A DNA stretch of 64,000 bases from Sphingobacteriaceae bacterium. Its GTDB lineage: Bacteria; Bacteroidota; Bacteroidia; Sphingobacteriales; Sphingobacteriaceae. The DNA is taken from positions 1-64,000 of the forward strand of contig CAHJWG010000003.1 in the NCBI GenBank assembly GCA_903642215.1, read 5' to 3'. The first letter of the stretch is position 1; each line of letters opens with the position of its first letter. Both the position numbers and the translations under genes were made by a program. The notes beneath the pieces were generated by a model. The model was not told where the DNA came from. It saw nothing but the letters and a program-made list of their open reading frames with translations, and searched no databases. Below, in pieces: positions 54,385-63,664 of the stretch.

Positions 54385-56745
54385 ATGGATAACAACCAGG
54401 TATATTATGAAACGCCGGCTACTGCTCAGGAAGATAATTTTAAACAATTAAAATATTTTCTTTCACAATGCTTGTACCATTGGCCATTGTTTTTGATAGG
54501 GATATTACTAACAACTGGCATAGCTTATTATATTACACGGTCGGCAAAACCTTCATACACGGCGAGTGCCAGGTTATTAGTTAATATCGGAAAAGCAAAT
54601 GAAGCCCCTACCTTACAAAGTTTAAATGCAGCCAGTGCATCAAAAGGGGTCGATAACGAAATAGAAATATTAAAAAGCAGGCCTTTAGTTAGTAAAGCTG
54701 TTACAGATCTTAACTTAAACATCAGTTATGAAGAAATTGGTAAGTATTACCAAAAGGATATTTATGCTACAACCCCTGTCCATTTTAAATTGATTGGAAA
54801 TAAAAAAATTACAACACAGCAAATTTTTGAGATAATTGTACTTGCAGGTAATCGGTTTTCATTAGCCAAGTCAGACGGTACGTTTTTAAATGCTTCGTTT
54901 GATAATATCTTAAAAAATAATTTTGGTGAATGGAAATTAGAAACAACTAATAACCTCAACGATTATATAGGTAAAAGAATCAGGATAACCGTTTATAATC
55001 CTGATCTCGTTGCTGCTGGTTATCAAAGCGGCATATTCGCCCAAACACCAACACTCGAATCTAATTTAGTTAATATAAGCGTTAATGATGCAGTACCTGA
55101 AAGAGGAAAAGCATTTTTAAATGCTATAATTATAAATTATATTAATGCTACTAAAGAGGGCAAAAAACAAGCAACTGCAAATGCATTAAATTTTCTGAAT
55201 AATCGCTTGACCTCTGTTTCTCAGGATTTAAATGATGCAGAAAGAAAGGCTGCCGGATACAAAAGCAGTAATAAATTTACTGATATTTCTGCTAAAGGCG
55301 GAGCTTACTTAGGAAACGTTCAGAATAATGATGCTAAGCTTGCTGAACTAAATATACAATTAGATCTGCTGGCCGGAATAGAAAACTATGTTAATTCTTC
55401 ACGAAATGAAGGCAATGCACCTACGGTAACCGGCATTACCGATCCAAGTTTAGGAAGTTTAGTAGGCCAGTTATCTACTGCTATACAGCAAAAAAATAAA
55501 CTACTGGCTACTACACAAGAAAGCAATCCCATCCTTGAACCGCTTAACAAGCAAATTGCATCGCTAAAAGATGCTATTAAAGAAACTATACGTGGTGTAA
55601 GGACCTCTTTAAATACAACTAAAAGACAGTTAGAGGCAAACAATTCCAAATTTGAATCCTCGTTTAAAGAAGTACCTGACCAGGAAAAAGAATTTGTAAA
55701 CATTACACGGCAAAAGTCACTTAAAGAAGATCAGTATATCTATTTATCCCAACAGCGTGAAAACATTGCACTCAACTATGCATCTACTATCGCTGATGTA
55801 CAAATTGTAGATGAACCGCATGATGCAGGCATTGCCCCATCTAAAACACCAACTATATTAACCTGCGCTTTTTTGTTAGGGTTGATTTTACCTGCTGGTT
55901 TCGTTTATGGTAGAAATTCTATTAAAAATCAGATTTTAGATAAAAGAGAAATTGAAAGCAGCACGAATATCCCGGTTATTACTGAAATTAATTATGAGGA
56001 AGATAATTCTTTGCAAGATACCCTTAGCCGAAGCGGAAATATTTTGGGGGAACAGTTTAGGGAGTTGCGAACCAAATTATCCTATTTACATCAAAAGAAA
56101 CCAATCAGCCGTGTTACCTTATTAACCTCCAGTACTTCTGCCGAAGGCAAAAGCTTTATTACAAGTAATTTAGGTGCTACTATAGCCGCATCCGGAAAAA
56201 AAACAATCATTTTAGAACTGGATATGAGAAAGCCCAAAATCTCTAAAATCTATAATTTAGATCCCGGGCATTTGGGGATAAGTGATTTCTTATCTGGTAA
56301 GGTTAACGATATTAGTAAAATTATCCAAACATCTTCCCTGCGTTCTAACCTGTTTATCATTGGTGCCGGAACTATACCAGACAATCCAGCCGAGCTTTTA
56401 GAAAATTACAGAATGCAGGATTTAATAGATGCACTAAAGGCAGAGTATAACGATATATTGCTGGATACCCCTCCTGTCCATCTGGTAACCGATGCTTTTA
56501 TTATAGCTGATTTAGCAGACGTTACACTTTACATAATCAGGCAGGGCTACACCTCTAAAGAAGAACTTGATTTTATTAAACGTGTTGCTAAGGATAGACG
56601 GTTAAAAACGCTCAACATCATTTTCAATGGTGTCCAAAATAATAAATTTGGTAGTGGTTATCATTACGACAATAGCTACTATACCCAGAGTACGAAAAAG
56701 ACTTCGGCTAAATCTATTTTTAAAAACCTTATAGCCAGGTTCTAA
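54385..56745 (+). CDS. wzc: Wzc-type polysaccharide co-polymerase and tyrosine autokinase (copy 2)
   Basis: This 786-residue protein has two membrane helices (about 33-52 and about 490-512) and a large periplasmic coiled-coil loop with a GNVR-like segment. A BY-kinase domain follows: Walker A SAEGKS at 585-590, Walker A' ELDMRKP at 611-617 and Walker B DILLDTPP at 690-697. The C-terminal Tyr cluster is short, Y759, Y761, Y765 and Y766 (GYHYDNSYY), unlike the YG run of copy 1. The lengths and layout otherwise match copy 1. It pairs with wza copy 2, and the ABC exporter gene follows after 382 bp. Confidence 0.95.
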   Translation: MDNNQVYYETPATAQEDNFKQLKYFLSQCLYHWPLFLIGILLTTGIAYYITRSAKPSYTASARLLVNIGKANEAPTLQSLNAASASKGVDNEIEILKSRPLVSKAVTDLNLNISYEEIGKYYQKDIYATTPVHFKLIGNKKITTQQIFEIIVLAGNRFSLAKSDGTFLNASFDNILKNNFGEWKLETTNNLNDYIGKRIRITVYNPDLVAAGYQSGIFAQTPTLESNLVNISVNDAVPERGKAFLNAIIINYINATKEGKKQATANALNFLNNRLTSVSQDLNDAERKAAGYKSSNKFTDISAKGGAYLGNVQNNDAKLAELNIQLDLLAGIENYVNSSRNEGNAPTVTGITDPSLGSLVGQLSTAIQQKNKLLATTQESNPILEPLNKQIASLKDAIKETIRGVRTSLNTTKRQLEANNSKFESSFKEVPDQEKEFVNITRQKSLKEDQYIYLSQQRENIALNYASTIADVQIVDEPHDAGIAPSKTPTILTCAFLLGLILPAGFVYGRNSIKNQILDKREIESSTNIPVITEINYEEDNSLQDTLSRSGNILGEQFRELRTKLSYLHQKKPISRVTLLTSSTSAEGKSFITSNLGATIAASGKKTIILELDMRKPKISKIYNLDPGHLGISDFLSGKVNDISKIIQTSSLRSNLFIIGAGTIPDNPAELLENYRMQDLIDALKAEYNDILLDTPPVHLVTDAFIIADLADVTLYIIRQGYTSKEELDFIKRVAKDRRLKTLNIIFNGVQNNKFGSGYHYDNSYYTQSTKKTSAKSIFKNLIARF

Positions 56746-57127
56746 CTATTCTTTCATTTATTTATATATAATACTAAATTTTAAAGCCCTTACAAATACA
56801 AATTATGCTTGCAATAAAGCGTAATTTATATTTTTGCAAGTAAAAATCAAATTTTATTTGCATAATCAATATGACTATAATTGCAATAAAAATCAGTTTG
56901 TGGGACTGAATTGGCGAAGCCGTAATCATATTTATAATTATAACTTTAATTATGAGTATTGAATTATAATTTTATAATATTTAATATTAAGCATGGTTCT
57001 AAATAATTAGAAAAGTATTACAACTTTATAATACTTCTTTTATACCATACCTTTTAACGTTAATTAAAAAGTATTTTTCATTAAGTAATAACTTTTTATA
57101 ACCTTTTTTTAAAATCAACTAAAAATA
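56746..57127. other. Non-coding AT-rich gap before wzm
   Basis: About 380 bp with no convincing frame. It contains the dispersed copy at 57031-57043 and a weak inverted repeat CTTGCAA/TTGCAAG at about 56811 and 56835. No clear terminator or promoter is seen. Confidence 0.5.
57031..57053 (+). repeat. Dispersed RTRCTTCTTTTAY element, single copy
   Basis: The core ATACTTCTTTTAT (57031-57043) is followed by ACCATACCTT, a diverged arm. It lies 85 bp upstream of wzm. Confidence 0.65.
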
Positions 57128-57994
57128 ATGATAACCGAAAACGTATCCGTTAAGGATCAAACTTGGGACTTGGAAATTAAACCTCGAAGCAGTGCATTTG
57201 ATTTGCATTTAAACGATGTCTGGAAATACAGAGATTTACTAGGTCTTTTAGTAAGAAGAGATTTTGTATCCTTTTATAAACAGACCATTTTGGGTCCATT
57301 ATGGTTTTTTGTACAGCCATTACTCACAACAATTATGTTTACCTTTGTTTTTGGCAGGCTGGCAGGAATATCTACAGACGGCTTACCTCAGCCATTATTT
57401 TATATGGCGGGTATAACTGCCTGGAATTATTTTGCAGACTGCTTAACTAAAACATCAACTGTTTTTAAAGATAATGCTGATATTTTTGGAAAAGTTTATT
57501 TTCCAAGGTTGATTATGCCATTGAGTATCGTATTAAGTAATCTTGTACGCTTCGGTGTACAATTTCTTTTATTTTTATGTGTTGTGGCATATTATGCATT
57601 CCATGGTGCAGCTTTTCATCCAACTTGGGCAATTGTATTATTTCCGGTAGTTGTTATTTTAATGGCGGCAATGGGTTTAGGTGCTGGCATGATCATTTCT
57701 GCCTTAACTACAAAATACCGTGACTTAGCATTCTTAATCACTTTTGGTATTCAATTATTAATGTACGCAACTACCGTAATTTATCCTTTATCTGCAGCAA
57801 GTACAAAATATCGTTGGCTAATTGCAGCTAACCCAATGACGGAACTTATTGAAACTTTTAGATATGGATTTTTGGGTAGAGGAAGCTTTAACTGGCCGGC
57901 ATTAGGATACTCAACTATAGTAACAGTTATATTTTTGATGCTTGGAACAATCATTTTTAATAAGGTAGAAAAAAGCTTTGTTGATACTGTTTAA
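57128..57994 (+). CDS. wzm: ABC transporter permease for polysaccharide export (Wzm-like)
   Basis: This 288-residue ABC-2 permease has about six membrane helices. The N-terminal amphipathic part KYRDLLGLLVRRDFVSFYKQTILGPLWFFVQPLL is characteristic of Wzm/KpsM, and NPMTELIETFRYGFLG is the conserved C-terminal loop. With the ATPase encoded at 60028 it would export a finished polysaccharide from the cytoplasm. Wzm and Wzt are usually adjacent; here two glycosyltransferase genes separate them. It is the first gene of the third unit of the right arm. Confidence 0.94.
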   Translation: MITENVSVKDQTWDLEIKPRSSAFDLHLNDVWKYRDLLGLLVRRDFVSFYKQTILGPLWFFVQPLLTTIMFTFVFGRLAGISTDGLPQPLFYMAGITAWNYFADCLTKTSTVFKDNADIFGKVYFPRLIMPLSIVLSNLVRFGVQFLLFLCVVAYYAFHGAAFHPTWAIVLFPVVVILMAAMGLGAGMIISALTTKYRDLAFLITFGIQLLMYATTVIYPLSAASTKYRWLIAANPMTELIETFRYGFLGRGSFNWPALGYSTIVTVIFLMLGTIIFNKVEKSFVDTV

Positions 57995-58024
57995 TACAAT
58001 TAAATAGAATTATCCGCTTTCATA

Positions 58025-58816
58025 ATGCTTACCAAAACTACTATTGATATTTTAAACAATTATTTTGATAAAATACTTCTGTTAACCATTGAAAGAAACT
58101 TGTATCGATTAGATGATATTAACAAAAACTTTAACGGCCTTAATTTCAAAGTGTTTTTAGGTGTGGATGGCAGTACACTTAATATCACTGAGATGAAACA
58201 AAACGGCGAGGTTGCAGAAAACATTGATGAAATATATAAGCAGGCAAATATTGATTATTTGAATTTGAATGTAGGGCCGCTTTTAAAAAATCAAATTGCT
58301 GTTGCCTCATCTCATAAAAAAATGTACCAATACATTGCAGAAAATAACTTTACTAAAGTTCTGATTTTAGAAGATGATGCTACACCGGTTGAAAACAATT
58401 TACATTATTTGGCTGAAACATTACAACAAGTTCCGGCTGATTGTGAATTACTGTTTTTAGGGCATATATTTAATAATAATTTCAGTTTTTGGGGTCGATT
58501 AAAGTATTATCATTTTGTAAACCTTTTATATTACTTAGGGATAAAAACACAAGCTGTTATACGTAAAAAAAAGAGTTATCCGAGAGATCACTCTTCTATG
58601 TTAAAAAAACAAGGCGGCCATATTGGTACACATGCTTATGCACTATTTAACGATGCAGCAACCAAACTGCTTCGCATTCAAACACCTTTAAAACATGGTG
58701 CTTCTGATTTGTTAACGATGGATGCTGTTGCAAACAATAAAATACAGTCTTATACTTGCAAGCATCCTTTCTTCGAACAAAGCCAGCAACTACTATCCTC
58801 TGTATATAATAATTAA
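58025..58816 (+). CDS. Glycosyltransferase family 25 (LPS biosynthesis type)
   Basis: This 263-residue protein has the GT25 layout: FDKILLLTIERNLYRLDDI (14-32) with the conserved Asn-Arg, a GVDGS loop near 45-49, and the acidic motif KVLILEDDATPVENN near 110-124. Members transfer galactose or related sugars in lipooligosaccharide synthesis. It has no signal or membrane segment. It lies 30 bp after wzm and 41 bp before the next transferase. The cluster runs rightward without overlap. Confidence 0.9.
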   Translation: MLTKTTIDILNNYFDKILLLTIERNLYRLDDINKNFNGLNFKVFLGVDGSTLNITEMKQNGEVAENIDEIYKQANIDYLNLNVGPLLKNQIAVASSHKKMYQYIAENNFTKVLILEDDATPVENNLHYLAETLQQVPADCELLFLGHIFNNNFSFWGRLKYYHFVNLLYYLGIKTQAVIRKKKSYPRDHSSMLKKQGGHIGTHAYALFNDAATKLLRIQTPLKHGASDLLTMDAVANNKIQSYTCKHPFFEQSQQLLSSVYNN

Positions 58817-58857
58817 TCAGATCACTATTTGATTGCTGATCCATCTACAACTTAAGC

Positions 58858-59967
58858 TTGCCTCTTACTAAAATAAAACTCTATACTGATCTAAGTCTTC
58901 TTAATATAGATCAGCCGTTAGTTGATTTATTAGTACCTTTTTGCGGCCAGAGCAGCAAAGAAAAAGACCCCGAACGAAACCTAACTATTGGCAGGTTTGA
59001 TGCTTATGAAATTGAAGGAAAAGATTTTTTTGAATTAAGTTCATTAGAAGATTGTGATGCCTGCCTCCTGCCTATCCGATATTCGCAAAAAGAAAATGAT
59101 TTAGCGTTCGAAAAAGAAATTCAGGCTTTTACCGATTTAGTTGAGGCAAGTGGGAAAAAAACTTTTGTTTTTTTAGGTTCCGATATTGATCAGTTTAATG
59201 TTAAAATTAAAAACGCAATTATTTTTTGTAATACCTTATACCAATCAAAAAGAAAAAGTAATCAATTTGCATTTACTTTTTTTTTCGAAGATTTTATCAC
59301 AAAGTATTACAAAAATATATTACCGATCAGAACCAAGGAGAATATTTCAACCATTGGCTTCTGCGGGTTTGCACCACCGCTTAAACTAAAATTCGGAGTA
59401 CTTAAAGTAAAAGAAGTTTTGCGTTTAGGCTTAAATTATCTTGGCATAATGCGGTTTTTACCTTCTGTTTCGGCACATTCTTACCGGGTCAGGGCACTTT
59501 TATCATTGGCTAAAAGTAATAAAGTAAAGAAAAAAATTATCATCCGGTCTAATTTCGGTTTTGGCGGACCCGAAGGCGCACTTTTCCCCGGAGGCATAAA
59601 AGAATTAAATGCTACTTTTAGGCAACAATATGTAGAAAACATAGTAAATACAGATTATACATTGTGTGTAAGAGGTTATGGTAATAATTCGATGCGTTTT
59701 TTTGAAGCGTTGTGTTGTGGCCGGATTCCTGTTCTTTTAAATACCGATTGTGTTTTACCTTATGACTTTTTGATTGATTGGAAAAATTACTGTGTTTGGG
59801 TAGAAGAAAAAGATATCAACAGGATACCGGAAAAAATATTGGAATTTCATAATAAATTATCAGACGAAGAATTTAAAGCTTTACAAAAGGCTATTAGAAA
59901 TATCTGGAAGACTTATTTTACACCGCAGGGTTTTTACAAACATTTGTACTTACATCTCAATCTATAA
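58858..59967 (+). CDS. Exostosin-family-like glycosyltransferase with TTG start
   Basis: This 369-residue protein resembles the GT47/exostosin-type enzymes at its C-terminal half: YTLCVRGYGNNSMRFFEALCCGRIPVLLN (about 262-290), a sugar-nucleotide binding pattern. No ATG is in frame near the conserved start. TTG at 58858 follows an in-frame TGA at 58837-58839 and is the best start, but GTG or others further in are possible. There is no signal peptide, so it is cytoplasmic. It lies 41 bp after the GT25 gene and 60 bp before wzt. Confidence 0.8.
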   Translation: MPLTKIKLYTDLSLLNIDQPLVDLLVPFCGQSSKEKDPERNLTIGRFDAYEIEGKDFFELSSLEDCDACLLPIRYSQKENDLAFEKEIQAFTDLVEASGKKTFVFLGSDIDQFNVKIKNAIIFCNTLYQSKRKSNQFAFTFFFEDFITKYYKNILPIRTKENISTIGFCGFAPPLKLKFGVLKVKEVLRLGLNYLGIMRFLPSVSAHSYRVRALLSLAKSNKVKKKIIIRSNFGFGGPEGALFPGGIKELNATFRQQYVENIVNTDYTLCVRGYGNNSMRFFEALCCGRIPVLLNTDCVLPYDFLIDWKNYCVWVEEKDINRIPEKILEFHNKLSDEEFKALQKAIRNIWKTYFTPQGFYKHLYLHLNL

Positions 59968-60027
59968 TAGTTTCTTAAAACAGCATACTATTTTTACCGA
60001 TTATTTTTTAAAATAAAAAATACCATT

Positions 60028-61305
60028 ATGTCAACAGCCATTAAGGTTGAAAATCTCTCTAAAGCATATCAGTTAGGTACAATTGGTACCGGTACCCTTT
60101 CCCGCGATTTGGAACGCTGGATTGCCAGGGTACGCGGTAAAGAAGACCCATTTTTAACTATTGGAGAAGCGAACGATCGTTCTGTAAAAGGCACTAGCGA
60201 TGTAGTATTAAGTTTGAATGATGTAAGTTTTGATATTGAGCAAGGCGACGCTGTGGGTATAATAGGCCGAAACGGAGCCGGTAAAAGTACCCTATTAAAA
60301 TTGCTAAGCCGGGTTACCTCCCCTACCTCTGGCAGCATTAAAGTCAAAGGACGTATCGCAAGTTTACTTGAAGTTGGTACTGGCTTTCATCCGGAATTAA
60401 CTGGCCGCGAAAACATTTTTTTAAACGGTGCTATTTTAGGGATGCGTAAAAAAGAAATTGCTCGCAAGTTTGATCAGATTGTTGATTTTGCAGGAGTAGA
60501 AAGGTACATTGATACGCCGGTTAAACGGTATTCCTCCGGGATGTACGTGCGTTTAGCTTTTGCAGTAGCAGCTCATCTAGAATCCGAAATTTTGATTGTA
60601 GATGAAGTATTGGCTGTAGGCGATGCTGAATTTCAAAAGAAATGTATTGGAAAAATGAGTGATGTAAGTAAAGGTGAAGGTAGGACAGTATTATTTGTAA
60701 GTCATAATATGGGATCAATCAAAGCTTTGTGTAGTAACGTTGTTATACTCCAAAATGGATCATTAAATTTCCAGGGAGATTTAGATACTGGTATAAAAAA
60801 ATACGTAACTATTAATGCAAAATCTCCGGCTTCCATATATCATTCTCTAAAATCTGAAAGCAACAAAAGCTCCTTCACCTACATTAAAATTGTGGACAGT
60901 GATAGGAATCAAAGAAGCGAATTTAGATTTGATGAAGATATATTTATAGAGTGTAAATTAAATATATTAAAAGAACATTTAAATGCTAAAATTAGTGTAC
61001 AAGTTGTTGATAAAACGGAACGTATTGTATTTACTTCAGAAGTCGGAGTATCAGATTATACCAATAAAATAAACTTCAATTCAAATTTAAGCTTTTTAAT
61101 AAACATTCCTTCAAATCTTTTAGTTCCGAATATTTATAGAATAAATTTTGCACTTCATATTCCAAATGTGGAGTTTTTGGATTTGCAAAAGGATATTTTA
61201 GAATTTACAATTTTGGAAACTGGGACAGACTTTCACATGTATGGTAATAGTGATTATGGTTGTGTTTTTGTTAATTGCAAATGGAACTTAGAAGTAATAA
61301 ATTAA
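60028..61305 (+). CDS. wzt: ABC transporter ATP-binding protein for polysaccharide export (Wzt-like)
   Basis: This 425-residue protein has an ATPase domain with Walker A GRNGAGKST (80-88), signature YSSGMYVRLAFAVAA and Walker B ILIVDEVLAVGD. Its C-terminal beta-sandwich (about 275-425) is the Wzt carbohydrate-binding type, which recognises the chain end of the polymer before export. It works with the Wzm permease encoded at 57128. Carriage of a C-terminal domain suggests coupling to a chain-terminating modification, but no methyl/phospho transferase is in view. Confidence 0.95.
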   Translation: MSTAIKVENLSKAYQLGTIGTGTLSRDLERWIARVRGKEDPFLTIGEANDRSVKGTSDVVLSLNDVSFDIEQGDAVGIIGRNGAGKSTLLKLLSRVTSPTSGSIKVKGRIASLLEVGTGFHPELTGRENIFLNGAILGMRKKEIARKFDQIVDFAGVERYIDTPVKRYSSGMYVRLAFAVAAHLESEILIVDEVLAVGDAEFQKKCIGKMSDVSKGEGRTVLFVSHNMGSIKALCSNVVILQNGSLNFQGDLDTGIKKYVTINAKSPASIYHSLKSESNKSSFTYIKIVDSDRNQRSEFRFDEDIFIECKLNILKEHLNAKISVQVVDKTERIVFTSEVGVSDYTNKINFNSNLSFLINIPSNLLVPNIYRINFALHIPNVEFLDLQKDILEFTILETGTDFHMYGNSDYGCVFVNCKWNLEVIN

Positions 61306-61356
61306 CATCTACTATTAAGTGTTTTTGTATTATAGTAATAACATAGAATTTACATA

Positions 61357-62316
61357 ATGGAGAAATATTTAATTACGGGCTTTTCGGGATTTGTTAGTAA
61401 ACACTTTTTAGAATACTTAGAATCACTTAGCAAACAGGTTACAGTGTACGGATTGGATATAAATTATCCAGATTTTATATATTCCAGTTACAGTAAAGTA
61501 AAATGTACTTTTAACAAGATAGACCTTTTAGATAAGAGCAAAGTTGACAATATAATATTTCAATTTAAACCGGATTATATATTGCACCTTGCTTCTTACA
61601 GTAGTGTAGCATTTAGTTGGAAAAATCCGGTTGCCAGCTTTGCTAATAACACAAACATTTTTTTAAATCTGTTAGAACAGATAAGGGCCTTAAATCTCAA
61701 GTGTCGAATTTTATCTGTTGGGTCATCAGAAGAGTATGGTAACGTTTTTGAAAAAGACATCCCTTTATTAGAAAGTCACAAACTTAACCCAGTTAGCCCG
61801 TACGCGGTAGCACGGGTATCACAAGAAATGCTTTCAAAAGTATACGTTGAGGGTTTTGGTCTAGACATCGTTTTAACAAGGTCTTTTAACCATATTGGAC
61901 CTGGGCAACGCAACATTTTTGTAATTCCGTCTTTTGCAAGTCAGCTGGTCAACATAAAAAAAAATAACCTTCCAGCTGAGCTTACTACAGGTAATTTGGC
62001 TATTATTAGAGACTTTCTTGATGTTCGCGACGTTGTTAAAGCGTATTATTTACTCCTGCATAAAGGAGAAAAAGGCCAAGTGTATAATGTTTGCAGTGGT
62101 TTTGGAACTTCATTGCAAACGGTTGTTAAAATAATGACCGAAATATTAGGTATGAATGTGAATATCAAGATAGATGAATCCCTTATTAGACCAAGTGACA
62201 ATAGCATCATTGTAGGTAACAATGATAAATTAAAAAAAGCATGTGATTGGGAAACCGAGTACAGCTTGGAAGATAGTATAAGAGATGTGGTGAATTATTG
62301 GAGTAATGTTTTATAA
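61357..62316 (+). CDS. NAD-dependent epimerase/dehydratase, GDP-mannose 4,6-dehydratase-like
   Basis: This 319-residue extended SDR has TGFSGFVSKHF at about 7-17 (Rossmann loop), SSEEYG at about 122-127, and YAVARVSQEML with the catalytic Tyr. The usual Lys of YxxxK is Arg. RSFNHIGPGQRNIFVI is a landmark of the GDP-mannose dehydratase/GDP-4-keto-6-deoxymannose reductase group. It would make a deoxy-sugar nucleotide for the right-arm polymer. The Arg may be normal in its subfamily. It lies 51 bp after wzt and 35 bp before the next GT4 gene. Confidence 0.87.
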   Translation: MEKYLITGFSGFVSKHFLEYLESLSKQVTVYGLDINYPDFIYSSYSKVKCTFNKIDLLDKSKVDNIIFQFKPDYILHLASYSSVAFSWKNPVASFANNTNIFLNLLEQIRALNLKCRILSVGSSEEYGNVFEKDIPLLESHKLNPVSPYAVARVSQEMLSKVYVEGFGLDIVLTRSFNHIGPGQRNIFVIPSFASQLVNIKKNNLPAELTTGNLAIIRDFLDVRDVVKAYYLLLHKGEKGQVYNVCSGFGTSLQTVVKIMTEILGMNVNIKIDESLIRPSDNSIIVGNNDKLKKACDWETEYSLEDSIRDVVNYWSNVL

Positions 62317-62351
62317 TAAATATTTATTAAAATAACCATTTTAAAATTACT

Positions 62352-63458
62352 ATGAAGTTATTATATGACCACCAAATCTTTGTAGCTCAAAAATTTGGTG
62401 GTATTAGTCGGTATTTTAATGAGCTAATGCAGGCAGACTATCCAAATTTTAGTTTTGATAAAATAGATCCCGATCTATTTATTACTAAAAATAATTCTGT
62501 GAATAAAGAAGACCTGATTTCGCGGGGCTTGAGATATGTAAAGAAGAAAACCAGTATATCTAAAACAGATGAACAGCATATAGCATTGCCACAAGAAGCC
62601 TTAAGCGTTTTATCTGGTAATGATTTTGATTTGTTTCATCCAACCTACTATGATCCCTACTTTCTTAAAATATCTGATAAGCCTTTTGTGTTAACGGTTT
62701 ATGACATGATACATGAAATTTACAAAGAGTATTTTCCAGTTAATGACATAACAAGCCACAACAAAAAATTATTATGCGAAAAGGCAAATCATATAATAGC
62801 TATATCGGAAAGAACTAAAGAAGATTTAATTTCAATCTTCAGAGTTCCAGAGGAAAAAATTACAACCATTCTTCTTGCATCTAATTTTGATAAGGCAGTA
62901 CCAAAAAAGCCTGAGACTATAGGTGAAGTGGAAAATTTTATACTTTTTGTTGGTAGTAGAGGACTGTATAAAAATTTTTACTTTCCTATTATAGCATTAT
63001 CAAAAATACTAAGAAATGATAAGACGATTAATGTACTGTGCTCGGGAGTTCCATTTACAGTTGACGAATTACATTTTTTTAAAGATTATCAGATAGATAA
63101 ACAAATGCACCATGTTTACTTAATTGGAGATGATGAGTTAGCTTGGGCTTATAGTAATGCGTTATTCTTCATATTTCCTTCTTTATATGAAGGCTTTGGT
63201 TTTCCAATTTTAGAAGCATTTGCATGTAATTGTCCTGTTATATCAAGTACAGGAGGATCATTGCCAGAAGTTGCAGGAAATGCAGCATTATATTTTGACC
63301 CAAAAAGTTATCAGGAGATTAGTGATGCTGCAAACAGTATTTTATACAATTCTGATTTAAGGTCATCTTTAATTAACAGTGGACAAAAACAGTTGAAACT
63401 TTTTACTTGGGAAAAATGCCGACAACAAACCTTCAACATTTATAAAAAATTAGCATAA
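62352..63458 (+). CDS. Glycosyltransferase family 4
   Basis: This 368-residue GT-B protein starts MKLLYDHQIFVAQKFGGISRYFNELM and has FILFVGSRGLYKNFYFP and FIFPSLYEGFGFPILEAFACNCPVIS, the GT4 nucleotide and catalytic regions. Its start and motifs are very similar to the GT4 at 49170-50360, so they are probably paralogues in one locus. It would add a retaining-linked sugar using a nucleotide donor. It ends the complete part of the right arm. Confidence 0.92.
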   Translation: MKLLYDHQIFVAQKFGGISRYFNELMQADYPNFSFDKIDPDLFITKNNSVNKEDLISRGLRYVKKKTSISKTDEQHIALPQEALSVLSGNDFDLFHPTYYDPYFLKISDKPFVLTVYDMIHEIYKEYFPVNDITSHNKKLLCEKANHIIAISERTKEDLISIFRVPEEKITTILLASNFDKAVPKKPETIGEVENFILFVGSRGLYKNFYFPIIALSKILRNDKTINVLCSGVPFTVDELHFFKDYQIDKQMHHVYLIGDDELAWAYSNALFFIFPSLYEGFGFPILEAFACNCPVISSTGGSLPEVAGNAALYFDPKSYQEISDAANSILYNSDLRSSLINSGQKQLKLFTWEKCRQQTFNIYKKLA

Positions 63459-63664
63459 CAATTAAATAGAAGTTTTCTTAACTGTTATTTGTAAAATTTC
63501 TTTTTATACGTTAAAATACGGGTTACAGTATTTTTGTTTTTGTATAATGTAATCTTAATTTAACTTTCTACAAATAGAAAGAGCATTATATTTACACACG
63601 GCTCAAAAAATTCCTAACGACTAATTTAAGTAACTCAATTCTGTTTTTTATGTTATTTGTTTAA

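Noticed and set aside
56811-56841. Terminator after wzc copy 2
   Set aside because: The stem CTTGCAA/TTGCAAG is short with a loop of over 15 bases and no clean T-run.
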